A stretch of DNA of 15,225 nucleotides from Bacteroidales bacterium (GTDB lineage Bacteria; Bacteroidota; Bacteroidia; Bacteroidales; WCHB1-69). Each line of letters begins with the position of its first letter. Within the stretch, counting starts at the first letter, position 1. Under the pieces are notes generated by a model. It was not told where the DNA came from and ran no database searches. It saw nothing but the letters and a program-made list of their open reading frames with translations. A program made the position numbers and the translations under genes. The DNA lies in the NCBI GenBank assembly GCA_031273515.1, contig JAISRU010000236.1, forward strand, positions 1 to 15,225, given 5' to 3'. Of this stretch, positions 8,366 to 15,160 are shown in pieces.

Positions 8366-8366
8366 C

Positions 8367-8621
8367 ATGGAGAGGAATTTTAGAAAACAAAGAGAAGGAA
8401 TTGTTGTCAGTAACAAAATGACAAAAACTATTGTTGTGAAGGTGGAAAGCAGACTTAAACACCCCAAATACGGTAAGTTTCTCAAGAAGACGTCCCGTTT
8501 CATGGCTCACGACGAAAAAGAAGAATGTCAAATTGGCGACGTGGTGAAAATAATGGAAACCAGACCATTGAGTAAGAATAAATGCTGGAGATTAGTAGAA
8601 ATAACAGAAAAAGCGAAATAG
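8367..8621 (+). CDS. rpsQ: 30S ribosomal protein S17
   Basis: S17 is a primary binder of the 5' domain of 16S rRNA with an OB fold. I place the start at the ATG at 8367, giving 84 aa ([21 protein letters not shown]), which matches the family length and N-terminus. An in-frame ATG at 8340 would add nine residues and lies inside rpmC; the family does not carry that extension. Later marks are [21 protein letters not shown] and the closing [20 protein letters not shown]. The gaps to rpmC and rplN are 1 nt each, so the three are probably translated in a coupled way. Confidence 0.97.
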   Translation: MERNFRKQREGIVVSNKMTKTIVVKVESRLKHPKYGKFLKKTSRFMAHDEKEECQIGDVVKIMETRPLSKNKCWRLVEITEKAK

Positions 8622-8622
8622 G

Positions 8623-8991
8623 ATGATACAACAGGAATCAAGATTATCGGTAGCTGATAACAGCGGAGCAAAAGAAGTATTGTGTATCCGTGTATTAGGC
8701 GGAACGAAGAAACGTTATGCCAGCATAGGCGATAAAATTGTTGTTACCGTTAAGGATGCAATTCCGTCGGGGAACATCAAGAAAGGAACAGTGACAAAAG
8801 CAGTTGTTGTCAGGACGAGAAAGGAAGTTCGTCGCAATGACGGTTCGTATATCCGTTTTGACGATAATGCTGTCGTGCTGCTCACTGCCGCCGAAGAATT
8901 ACGGGGAACCCGTATTTTTGGTCCTGTGGCGCGTGAACTCAGGGAAAAACAGTATCTGAAAATAGTTTCACTTGCACCCGAAGTGTTGTAA
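8623..8991 (+). CDS. rplN: 50S ribosomal protein L14
   Basis: L14 forms inter-subunit bridges with 16S rRNA and is the binding site of the silencing factor RsfS. The product is 122 aa, the canonical length. It opens [19 protein letters not shown] and contains the conserved [20 protein letters not shown], the loop [20 protein letters not shown], and the end [20 protein letters not shown]. The start lies 1 nt after rpsQ. In E. coli this gene opens the separate spc operon; here there is no room for a promoter between it and rpsQ. Confidence 0.98.
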   Translation: MIQQESRLSVADNSGAKEVLCIRVLGGTKKRYASIGDKIVVTVKDAIPSGNIKKGTVTKAVVVRTRKEVRRNDGSYIRFDDNAVVLLTAAEELRGTRIFGPVARELREKQYLKIVSLAPEVL

Positions 8992-9020
8992 TAAATTTAG
9001 AAAGGAGAAAATCAATAAAG

Positions 9021-9341
9021 ATGCAACCGAAGATACATATTAAAAAAGGAGATACGGTACAGGTTCTGTCGGGAGATGACAGAGGTCAAAAAGGAAAAGT
9101 ACTCAAAGTGGAAGTGCAAAAGTACAGAGCCTTTGTGGAAGGAGTGAATTTGGTGTCGAAACATACCAAACCCAGCACAAAGAACCCTCAGGGAGGGATT
9201 ATTAAAAAAGAAGCCTCCGTACATATTTCCAATCTGATGCTTGTAGACGGCAAAGGAAATGCGACCCGTATCGGAAGACGTTTAAATGACAAAGACAGAT
9301 TAGTCAGATATTCAAAAAAAACAGGAGAGGAGATTAAATAA
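9021..9341 (+). CDS. rplX: 50S ribosomal protein L24
   Basis: L24 is one of the two assembly initiators of the large subunit and lies near the tunnel exit. The product is 106 aa, typical. A KOW motif is visible at the N-terminus ([20 protein letters not shown] followed by KGKVLKV, about residues 4-30). It is followed by the conserved [21 protein letters not shown] and [23 protein letters not shown] lies about 13 nt before the ATG, further than a standard site. The final A of its TAA stop is the first base of the rplE ATG (TAATG), a typical coupled arrangement. Confidence 0.98.
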   Translation: MQPKIHIKKGDTVQVLSGDDRGQKGKVLKVEVQKYRAFVEGVNLVSKHTKPSTKNPQGGIIKKEASVHISNLMLVDGKGNATRIGRRLNDKDRLVRYSKKTGEEIK

Positions 9342-9898
9342 TGGATTATAAACCAAGATTGAGAAAAAAATACGAGGAAGAAATACTTCCGTCGCTGCAG
9401 AAGCAGTTAGGGTTTAAATCGGTTATGCGCGTACCCAAAATCACCAAGATTTGTCTAAATCAGGGTCTGGGAGCGGCTACTGCCGACAAAAAACTGATTG
9501 ATAGCGGCATCCATGAAATGAGTATGATAGCCGGACAAAAAGCTGTTGCCACCAAATCGAGGAAAGATATTTCCAATTTCAAATTAAGACGCGGCAATCC
9601 GATTGGCGTTCGCGTTACGCTTCGAGGCGACAGAATGTATGAATTTTTAGACCGTTTGGTTTCGGTCGCTATTCCGCGTGTGCGCGATTTCAGAGGCATC
9701 AACGACAAAGGATTTGACGGTAGAGGTAATTATTCGATGGGTGTTACCGAACAAATCATTTTCCCTGAAGTGGATATTGATAAAATCAGTAAGATCAACG
9801 GTATGGATATTACCTTTGTTACAACGGCGCAAAACGATACGGAATGTCTGTATCTGTTAAAAGAATTTGGATTACCTTTTAAAAATCAGAAAAAATAA
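9341..9898 (+). CDS. rplE: 50S ribosomal protein L5
   Basis: L5 binds 5S rRNA in the central protuberance together with L18 and contacts P-site tRNA. The product is 185 aa, slightly longer than the E. coli 179 and normal for this phylum. Marks include [13 protein letters not shown], the block [16 protein letters not shown], the segment [20 protein letters not shown], and [20 protein letters not shown] followed by [13 protein letters not shown]. The start overlaps the stop of rplX by one base, and rpsN follows 3 nt after its stop. Confidence 0.98.
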   Translation: MDYKPRLRKKYEEEILPSLQKQLGFKSVMRVPKITKICLNQGLGAATADKKLIDSGIHEMSMIAGQKAVATKSRKDISNFKLRRGNPIGVRVTLRGDRMYEFLDRLVSVAIPRVRDFRGINDKGFDGRGNYSMGVTEQIIFPEVDIDKISKINGMDITFVTTAQNDTECLYLLKEFGLPFKNQKK

Positions 9899-9901
9899 AG
9901 T

Positions 9902-10171
9902 ATGGCAAAAGAGTCTATGAAAGCTCGCGAAGTAAGACGGGCTAAGTTAGTAGCAAGATATGCGGCAAAAAGAAAAGCCTTGAAAGAAGAGGGCGACTGG
10001 GTGGCTTTGCAAAAATTACCCCTGAACTCGAACCCTGTCCGTTTACACAATCGCTGTAAGCTCACAGGAAGACCCAAAGGTTATATGAGGGCGTTTGGTC
10101 TTTCGCGCATTAATTTTCGTGAAATGGCGTCAAAGGGACTTATTCCCGGAATTAAAAAAGCAAGTTGGTAA
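9902..10171 (+). CDS. rpsN: 30S ribosomal protein S14, zinc-independent form
   Basis: S14 is in the head of the small subunit near S3, S10 and S19. The product is 89 aa. The conserved C-terminal core reads [20 protein letters not shown] then [16 protein letters not shown], ending in KKASW. There is only one cysteine in the protein and no CXXC pairs, so this is the zinc-independent form rather than the 61-aa zinc-binding S14. The N-terminal half is highly basic ([20 protein letters not shown]). Gaps are 3 nt to rplE and 21 nt to rpsH. Confidence 0.98.
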   Translation: MAKESMKAREVRRAKLVARYAAKRKALKEEGDWVALQKLPLNSNPVRLHNRCKLTGRPKGYMRAFGLSRINFREMASKGLIPGIKKASW

Positions 10172-10192
10172 AATAATAACAGAATAAAGAAG

Positions 10193-10588
10193 ATGAATAC
10201 CGATCCGATAGCAGATTATTTGACAAGAGTTCGCAATGCCGTGATGGCAAAGCACAGGATAGTAGAAATACCTACATCCACAGTCAAAAGAGAGATAACA
10301 AGAATATTGTTTGAAAAAGGATATATACTGAATTATAAGTTTGAAGATGGAGCGCCGGGAATAATCAAGATAGCCTTGAAATATCATCCGGTGTCGAAAC
10401 AGAGTGCGATTACAACCCTGAAACGGGTTAGTCGTCCGGGTTTGCGCAGGTATGTGGGGACGGATGAACTCCCCCGTGTTTTGAACGGTATGGGAATTGC
10501 CGTTATTTCTACCTCGCGCGGCATGATGACCGATAAAGAAGCGCGCGTTCTGGGAGTTGGTGGTGAAGTTATTTGTTATATCAGTTAA
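10193..10588 (+). CDS. rpsH: 30S ribosomal protein S8
   Basis: S8 binds the central domain of 16S rRNA and is required for platform assembly. The product is 131 aa, as in most bacteria. It begins [19 protein letters not shown] and ends with the RNA-binding signature [20 protein letters not shown]. In E. coli S8 represses the spc operon by binding an rRNA-like structure near rplE; I did not see an obvious mimic at the equivalent place here. The ATG follows an A-rich leader (AATAACAGAATAAAGAAG). Confidence 0.98.
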   Translation: MNTDPIADYLTRVRNAVMAKHRIVEIPTSTVKREITRILFEKGYILNYKFEDGAPGIIKIALKYHPVSKQSAITTLKRVSRPGLRRYVGTDELPRVLNGMGIAVISTSRGMMTDKEARVLGVGGEVICYIS

Positions 10589-10590
10589 AA

Positions 10591-10596
10591 AAGGAG
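10591..10596 (+). promoter_or_regulatory. Shine-Dalgarno-like site of rplF
   Basis: AAGGAG sits 7 nt before the rplF ATG, at ideal spacing for pairing with the 3' end of 16S rRNA. It is an exception among the A-rich leaders here. Whether it is functional is not shown by the sequence. Confidence 0.4.
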
Positions 10597-10603
10597 TTAA
10601 GAA

Positions 10604-11161
10604 ATGTCAAGAATAGGGAAACTGCCCATAGCCCTGCCCGACGGCGTCAGCATCGCTATGGATGAGAAAAAAGGAATTGTTACCGTTAAGGGACAAAGAG
10701 GCGAACTTTGCCAGACAATCGATCCGGCAATAACCCTCGAAGTAGAAGGAAATACCCTTTGCGTAAAACGTCATACGGAACAAAAAAGACATCGGGCTTT
10801 GCACGGCTTATACAGAGCATTGCTTGCCAATATGGTAAAAGGAGTCAGCGACGGATTTACCGTTGTGCAGGAATTGGTGGGAACAGGTTATAAAGCACAG
10901 GCTACAGGTCAGTTGCTGGATTTGTCTTTGGGATATTCGCATAATATTATTTTTGAATTACCCAAAGAAATCGCTGTGGAAACCATTACGGTGAAAGGAA
11001 AAAATCCCGTTATCAAAATGACCTGTTCCGACAAACAGCTGCTTGGACAGGTAGCGTCAAAAATCAGATCCTACCGAAAACCCGAACCCTATAAAGGAAA
11101 AGGTATTCGATTCCAGGGAGAAGTTATACGTAGAAAAGCAGGTAAATCGGCAGATAAATAG
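10604..11161 (+). CDS. rplF: 50S ribosomal protein L6
   Basis: L6 lies at the base of the factor-binding stalk near the sarcin-ricin loop. The product is 185 aa and consists of the usual two repeated domains. It begins MSRIGKLPIALPDGVSI and contains VKGVSDGFTVVQELVGTGYK; the second domain carries the family signature RKPEPYKGKGIRFQGEVIRRK near the C-terminus. An AAGGAG at 10591-10596 lies 7 nt upstream of the ATG, the clearest Shine-Dalgarno-like site in the window. The gap to rplR is 39 nt, among the larger ones in the operon, and contains nothing recognisable. Confidence 0.98.
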   Translation: MSRIGKLPIALPDGVSIAMDEKKGIVTVKGQRGELCQTIDPAITLEVEGNTLCVKRHTEQKRHRALHGLYRALLANMVKGVSDGFTVVQELVGTGYKAQATGQLLDLSLGYSHNIIFELPKEIAVETITVKGKNPVIKMTCSDKQLLGQVASKIRSYRKPEPYKGKGIRFQGEVIRRKAGKSADK

Positions 11162-11200
11162 GAATAGAGTAGTAAAATATAAAATCCGACAAGAAGAAGA

Positions 11201-11563
11201 ATGGAAAACAGAAATCGTAAAGTTTACAGAAGAGAAAGGATTAAACACAGAATCAGGAAAACGGTGTATGGTACGGCGGAATGTCCGAGATTGTCTGTGT
11301 TCAGGAGTAACGCTGAGATATATGCTCAGATTATCAACGATGATTTGGGGGTAACTTTGGTATCGGCGTCTTCCAGTGTATCGACTATTAATTCTCAAAA
11401 GATAACCAAAATAGAGAAGGCAAAATTAGTCGGCGCCGATTTGGGTGTGCGCGCGGTGGAAGCAGGAATACAAAGAGTTGTTTTCGACCGTAACGGTTAT
11501 TTATATCATGGCAGAGTGAAATCCCTTGCAGATGCGGCAAGAGAAGGTGGTTTAAAATTCTAA
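11201..11563 (+). CDS. rplR: 50S ribosomal protein L18
   Basis: L18 carries 5S rRNA into the central protuberance with L5. The product is 120 aa, normal. It has the basic N-terminal arm ([20 protein letters not shown]), then [20 protein letters not shown] and [15 protein letters not shown], and the highly conserved end [20 protein letters not shown] followed by AREGGLKF. The start is chosen by the family length; the leader is purine-rich (ACAAGAAGAAGA). Confidence 0.98.
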   Translation: MENRNRKVYRRERIKHRIRKTVYGTAECPRLSVFRSNAEIYAQIINDDLGVTLVSASSSVSTINSQKITKIEKAKLVGADLGVRAVEAGIQRVVFDRNGYLYHGRVKSLADAAREGGLKF

Positions 11564-11573
11564 AATACAGATA

Positions 11574-12089
11574 ATGAAAGAAGAAGACAGAAGACTTACA
11601 ATACCGGAAACAGATCGGGTAGAAAGATTGGTGGGCGTTCAACGCGTAACCAAAGTAACAAAAGGAGGTAGAACTTTCAGTTTTTCGGCAATTGTGGTTG
11701 TCGGAGACGGAAAAGGCATCGTCGGATACGGTTTGGGTAAAGCCAAAGAAGCCACAGTTGCCATTCAAAAGGGAGCGGAAGACGCTAAAAAACATCTGAT
11801 TCGCGTGCCTGTCCTTAAAGGGACTATCCCTCATACACAGGAAGGACATTACAGTGGCTCGCTGGTCTTTATGAAACCTGCCTCACCCGGTACGGGCGTT
11901 ATCGCAGGAGGAGCTATGCGGGCTGTGTTTGAAAGCGTTGGCATCAAGAATGTGTTGGCAAAATCGAAAGGTTCATCCAATCCGCACAGCGTGGTCAAAG
12001 CCACTTTTGCCGCATTGTCCCAAATGAAAGACCCTTATAAGATTGCGCAGCTCAGAGGAATTAGTTTGAATAACGTATTTAACGGTTAA
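11574..12089 (+). CDS. rpsE: 30S ribosomal protein S5
   Basis: S5 sits on the back of the small subunit near the mRNA entry channel and affects decoding fidelity. The product is 171 aa, typical. The N-terminal double-stranded RNA-binding fold contains [20 protein letters not shown] and [16 protein letters not shown]; the C-terminal part contains [19 protein letters not shown] and the conserved [17 protein letters not shown]. The ATG is 10 nt after rplR, and rpmD follows after 35 nt. No substitutions are apparent at the conserved Gly/Lys positions of the fidelity loop. Confidence 0.98.
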   Translation: MKEEDRRLTIPETDRVERLVGVQRVTKVTKGGRTFSFSAIVVVGDGKGIVGYGLGKAKEATVAIQKGAEDAKKHLIRVPVLKGTIPHTQEGHYSGSLVFMKPASPGTGVIAGGAMRAVFESVGIKNVLAKSKGSSNPHSVVKATFAALSQMKDPYKIAQLRGISLNNVFNG

Positions 12090-12124
12090 ACGAAATATCA
12101 ATCGTTCTAAAAAGATAAAGAGTA

Positions 12125-12307
12125 ATGTATAAGAAATTGAGAATAACGCAGATAAAAAGTCAGATTGACAGACCGCAGGTGCAAAAGCGGACAATAAAAG
12201 CGCTTGGTATTCAAAAACTGAACCGTCCCAGAGAAGTAGTGGCTACGCCTCAAATTCTTGGGATGATCGACAGGGTGAAGCATTTATTGAAGGTAGAGGA
12301 AATTTAG
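12125..12307 (+). CDS. rpmD: 50S ribosomal protein L30
   Basis: L30 is a small alpha/beta protein bound to domain II and V regions of 23S rRNA; it is absent from some bacteria. The product is 60 aa, full length. The family pattern is clear: LRITQIKSQIDRPQVQKRTI, then KALGIQKLNRPREVVATPQI, then LGMIDRVKHLLKVEE. It lies between rpsE and rplO as in the standard spc cluster. The ATG follows an A-rich leader (AAAAAGATAAAGAGTA). Confidence 0.97.
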   Translation: MYKKLRITQIKSQIDRPQVQKRTIKALGIQKLNRPREVVATPQILGMIDRVKHLLKVEEI

Positions 12308-12337
12308 TTGATAATCAGTAAAAAGAAGAATTGAAGA

Positions 12338-12784
12338 ATGGATTTAAGTAATTTAAAACCTGCAGCAGGTTCGACAAAAGCAAAAAAACGTATTGGAAGA
12401 GGAGAAGGTTCGGGACGAGGAGGAACTTCTACCAAAGGGCATAAAGGGGCGCAGTCCCGTTCGGGATATTCCCGCAAGCCCGGATTTGAAGGTGGACAGA
12501 TGCCCCTCTATCGACGCGTTCCCAAATCGGGATTTAAAAATATCAACAGGGTGTATTATACGGCAATCAATTTGTCTACCCTTCAGTATTTGGTTCAAAC
12601 GAAGAATATTACAGTCTTTGACAAGGATGTAATGCGCGCAAACGGTTTACTTGGCAAAAACGACTTGGTGAAAATATTGGCTAAGGGAGAGTTGACTGCC
12701 AAGATTGAAGTCAAGGCGCATGCATTTTCTCAAAAAGCAGTTCAGATAATCGAAGCCTTAGGAGGCGTCGCAACAAAATTGTAA
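12338..12784 (+). CDS. rplO: 50S ribosomal protein L15
   Basis: L15 is a late-assembly protein that threads a long basic arm through the large subunit. The product is 148 aa, typical. The arm reads [20 protein letters not shown] then [20 protein letters not shown], followed by [20 protein letters not shown]; the C-terminal globular part ends in [19 protein letters not shown]. The stop is 2 nt before the ATG of secY, which suggests that SecY translation is coupled to that of L15. Confidence 0.98.
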   Translation: MDLSNLKPAAGSTKAKKRIGRGEGSGRGGTSTKGHKGAQSRSGYSRKPGFEGGQMPLYRRVPKSGFKNINRVYYTAINLSTLQYLVQTKNITVFDKDVMRANGLLGKNDLVKILAKGELTAKIEVKAHAFSQKAVQIIEALGGVATKL

Positions 12785-12786
12785 CA

Positions 12787-14172
12787 ATGAAGAGATTTAT
12801 AACCACATTAAAGAACATTTATCATATAGAAGAACTTCGCAAACGTATTCTGTATACGCTGGGAATTATTTTGGTGTACAGGGTTGGTTCTTATATTGCA
12901 TTGCCGGGCGTTGATGTGCAGTTGCTTGCGCTGACGTCTTTTACGGGCAATTCGCGGGAAGGTTTGCTTGGATTGTTAGACATGTTTTCAGGAGGAGCTT
13001 TCTCCAATGCTTCTATTTTTGCGTTGGGGATTATGCCTTATATTTCGGCTTCGATTGTCGTGCAGTTGCTTACTTTGGTAGTGCCTTATTTTCAGCGTTT
13101 GCAGAAAGAAGGAGAAAGCGGTCGCAAGAAAATTACGCAGATGACCCGTTTTCTCACCATTCTCGTTACCGCTTTGCAGGCGCCTGCATACATTGCCAAT
13201 CTGATTAATACGGTAGGCACAAGTTCGGGCGTGTTCCATACTCTGACAGGCGACGTTATTACAGGATCGACCATTCCATGGTCTTTCACCATTGTTTCGG
13301 TGATTATACTGATATCCAGTACGCTTTTTATTATGTGGTTGGGAGAGCGGATAACAGAAAAAGGAATTGGAAACGGTATTTCCTTGATTATCATGGTAGG
13401 GATTATTGCCCGTTTGCCTTTTTCGTTGTCGGCGGAATTTGTGTCCAAAGTAGCTGAAACAGGCAATGGCGGATTGGTGGTCTTTTTGATAGAACTCCTT
13501 TTGTTGGTGGGCGTGATACTGATTACCATTTTGCTGGTACAGGGTACGCGGAAAGTCCCCGTACAGTATGCCAAACGTGTTGTGGGCAACAAGCAGTATG
13601 GCGGACAGCGTCAGTATTTGCCGTTGAAGGTCAATGCGGCGGGAGTTATGCCTATTATTTTCGCACAGGCGATTATGTTTTTGCCCATTACCCTTATGGG
13701 TTTTGCAACCCCTTCGGAAGCCATGAGCAATTTTGCGGCGGCAATGACCGACCCTGTTGGCTTCTGGTATAATTTTATCTTTGGGGTTATGATTATATTG
13801 TTCACCTATTTCTATACCGCTATAACCTTTAATCCGACGCAGATAGCTGAAGATATGAAGAAAAACGGCGGCTTTATTCCGGGTATCAAGCCGGGGAAGA
13901 AAACGGTTGAATTTATTGATACGATTATATCTAAGATTACATTGCCGGGTTCGATATTTTTGGCTTTTGTCGCCATTATGCCGGCATTTGCGCGTTTGTT
14001 TGGCATCAATTCGCAGTTTGCCCAGTTCTTTGGAGGCACTTCGTTGCTGATCTTGGTGGGCGTGGTGCTTGATACCCTGCAACAGATAGAAAGTCATTTG
14101 TTGATGCGTCATTACGACGGATTGACAAAATCAGGACGAATAAAAGGTCGTTCCCCGCTTCCGATAGGATAA
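12787..14172 (+). CDS. secY: Protein translocase channel subunit SecY
   Basis: SecY forms the inner-membrane pore of the Sec translocon, with SecE and SecG, and docks ribosomes and SecA. The product is 461 aa. Ten hydrophobic segments can be picked out, at roughly 19-38, 74-98, 120-140, 165-185, 195-210, 229-250, 283-304, 325-346, 384-404 and 416-431. Marks include YFQRLQKEGESGRKKITQ (second cytosolic loop), the ribosome/SecA-contacting RKVPVQYAKR (255-264), LPLKVNAAGVMPIIFA (278-293), and GGFIPGIKPGKKT (361-373). Lys368 stands where E. coli has the important Arg357 in the fifth cytosolic loop. The start is 2 nt after rplO. SecE and SecG are not encoded in the window. Confidence 0.98.
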   Translation: MKRFITTLKNIYHIEELRKRILYTLGIILVYRVGSYIALPGVDVQLLALTSFTGNSREGLLGLLDMFSGGAFSNASIFALGIMPYISASIVVQLLTLVVPYFQRLQKEGESGRKKITQMTRFLTILVTALQAPAYIANLINTVGTSSGVFHTLTGDVITGSTIPWSFTIVSVIILISSTLFIMWLGERITEKGIGNGISLIIMVGIIARLPFSLSAEFVSKVAETGNGGLVVFLIELLLLVGVILITILLVQGTRKVPVQYAKRVVGNKQYGGQRQYLPLKVNAAGVMPIIFAQAIMFLPITLMGFATPSEAMSNFAAAMTDPVGFWYNFIFGVMIILFTYFYTAITFNPTQIAEDMKKNGGFIPGIKPGKKTVEFIDTIISKITLPGSIFLAFVAIMPAFARLFGINSQFAQFFGGTSLLILVGVVLDTLQQIESHLLMRHYDGLTKSGRIKGRSPLPIG

Positions 14173-14195
14173 GAGAACCGAAAAAAGAAGTCGGT

Positions 14196-14981
14196 ATGAT
14201 GATAATACGGTACAAAACGGAACGGGAAATTGAAGTTATAAAAGAAAGTTCTTTGATAGTTGGAAAAGCGCTTGGAGAAGTAGCAAAAAGGATACGTCCG
14301 GGCGTCAAGACCCTGATGTTGGATGCGCTTGCAGAGGAATATATTCGCGATAATGGGGCTGTTCCCTCTTTTAAGGGGTACAATGGTTTTCCGAATGCGC
14401 TTTGTATTTCGGTCAATGAGGTGGTGGTTCACGGCATACCGGGCGACTACGAACTCAAAGACGGCGATATTGTTTCGGTCGATTGCGGAGCTAAAAAGCA
14501 TGGTTTTCATGCCGATTATGCCTACACCTTTTGCGTGGGAAATGTGGACGAAAAAGTACGTAATTTGTGTGTTCGCACCAAAGAGTCGCTGTACAGGGCG
14601 ATAGAACAGGCGAAAGAAGGAAACAGAATAGGAGATGTAAGTTTTGCGGTTCAGTCGTATGTGGAATCGTTTGGATATTCGGTTGTGCGGGAAATGATCG
14701 GACACGGAATAGGTCGGAATTTGCACGAAAAACCCGACGTTCCCAATTACGGACCCAAAGGCTGCGGAGCGAAGATAAAAAAAGGCATGGTCTTTTGTAT
14801 CGAACCCATGATTAATCTGGGACGAAAGGAAATCCTTATCGACAAAGACGGGTGGACTACCCGTACTATCGATGGACTTCCTTCGGCGCATTATGAACAC
14901 ATGGTCGCCATTCGCGAAAAAGGAACAGAACTCTTGTCGACCTACGAATACGTAGAAAACGAATTGAAAATTGAAAATTGA
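14196..14981 (+). CDS. map: Type I methionine aminopeptidase
   Basis: This dinuclear metal enzyme removes the initiator methionine from new proteins as they leave the ribosome, after deformylation. The product is 261 aa, with all metal ligands in place: Asp96 (VSVDCG), Asp107 (FHADYAYTF), His170 (IGHGIGRNLHE), Glu203 (FCIEPM) and Glu234 (HYEHM). His79 (VVHGIP) and His177 are the substrate-contacting histidines. It is the short type I form, without an N-terminal zinc-finger extension. Two consecutive ATGs (14196 and 14199) are possible; I use the first. The last six residues (ELKIEN) are encoded largely by a 7-bp tandem repeat that runs through the stop codon. It lies 23 nt after secY. Confidence 0.97.
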   Translation: MMIIRYKTEREIEVIKESSLIVGKALGEVAKRIRPGVKTLMLDALAEEYIRDNGAVPSFKGYNGFPNALCISVNEVVVHGIPGDYELKDGDIVSVDCGAKKHGFHADYAYTFCVGNVDEKVRNLCVRTKESLYRAIEQAKEGNRIGDVSFAVQSYVESFGYSVVREMIGHGIGRNLHEKPDVPNYGPKGCGAKIKKGMVFCIEPMINLGRKEILIDKDGWTTRTIDGLPSAHYEHMVAIREKGTELLSTYEYVENELKIEN

Positions 14982-14990
14982 AAATTGAAA
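14963..14990 (+). repeat. Heptamer tandem repeat (ATTGAAA) across the map stop codon
   Basis: Four perfect copies of ATTGAAA run from 14963 to 14990. The first two and a half copies encode the end of Map (ELKIEN), the TGA stop at 14979-14981 lies within the array, and the array ends just before an ATG at 14991. On the opposite strand the array reads as the Phe/Asn/Gln-rich product common where this repeat is over-called as a gene. Similar AATTGAAAATTG arrays are, to my knowledge, common in intergenic DNA of Bacteroidota. Confidence 0.9.
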
Positions 14991-15104
14991 ATGGCGCAAG
15001 CGAAGAAGAAGGAGAAAATAAAGAGTTCGTCATTGCGAGGAGCGCAGCGACGTGGCAATCCAGAACAGGCGTTGTTAAAAGAGATTAAGAAATTAAAGAA
15101 ATAG
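14991..15104 (+). CDS. Possible small Lys-rich ORF containing repeat-derived sequence
   Basis: An ATG directly after the heptamer array opens a 37-codon frame ending in TAG at 15102-15104. The product would be MAQAKKKEKIKSS, then a segment SLRGAQRRGNPEQ translated from the interspersed repeat at 15028-15061, then ALLKEIKKLKK. It is strongly basic, with no domain I recognise. The frame may simply be open by chance, since repeats of this kind often read through without stops. Arguments for a real gene are its position right behind map and the intact ATG; arguments against are its length and its repeat content. Confidence 0.25.
   Translation: MAQAKKKEKIKSSSLRGAQRRGNPEQALLKEIKKLKK
15028..15061. 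repeat. Interspersed-repeat-like element (CGTCATTGCGAGG...GGCAATCC)
   Basis: The 34-bp stretch begins CGTCATTGCGAGGAGCGC and ends GACGTGGCAATCC. Its ends pair as ATTGC (15032-15036) and GCAAT (15055-15059), with only an imperfect inner match. It is GC-rich against AT-rich surroundings. The CGTCATTGCGAGG...GCAATCC pattern resembles dispersed repeats that I know from many bacterial genomes, including Bacteroidota. Family membership is from memory; only one clear copy is visible in this window. Confidence 0.75.
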
Positions 15105-15112
15105 AAAATGTA

Positions 15113-15136
15113 GGGGCGTACCTGCGTGTACGCCCG
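15113..15136. repeat. Perfect inverted repeat GGGCGTAC / GTACGCCC
   Basis: GGGCGTAC at 15114-15121 and GTACGCCC at 15128-15135 form a perfect 8-bp stem with a 6-nt loop (CTGCGT), preceded by TAGG and followed by GAAAAAG. No T-run follows on the + strand, and none follows directly on the minus strand, so it is not a textbook Rho-independent terminator. The TAGGGGCG...CGCCC shape is like short mobile hairpins scattered between genes in Bacteroidales and other gut bacteria (from memory). It might still stabilise or end the upstream mRNA. Confidence 0.75.
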
Positions 15137-15160
15137 AAAAAGAAAAGAAGAGAAAATATA

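Noticed and set aside
8340..8366. Upstream ATG for rpsQ adding nine residues
   Set aside because: It lies inside rpmC, and the family N-terminus and 84-aa length fit the ATG at 8367.
12988..14112. 374-aa minus-strand reading frame opposite secY
   Set aside because: It is the antisense shadow of a clear secY; the product is rich in His, Asn and Arg with no recognisable domain.
14112..14999. 295-aa minus-strand reading frame opposite map
   Set aside because: Antisense of a complete methionine aminopeptidase with all metal ligands; its N-terminus is only the translated heptamer repeat (Phe/Gln/Asn-rich).
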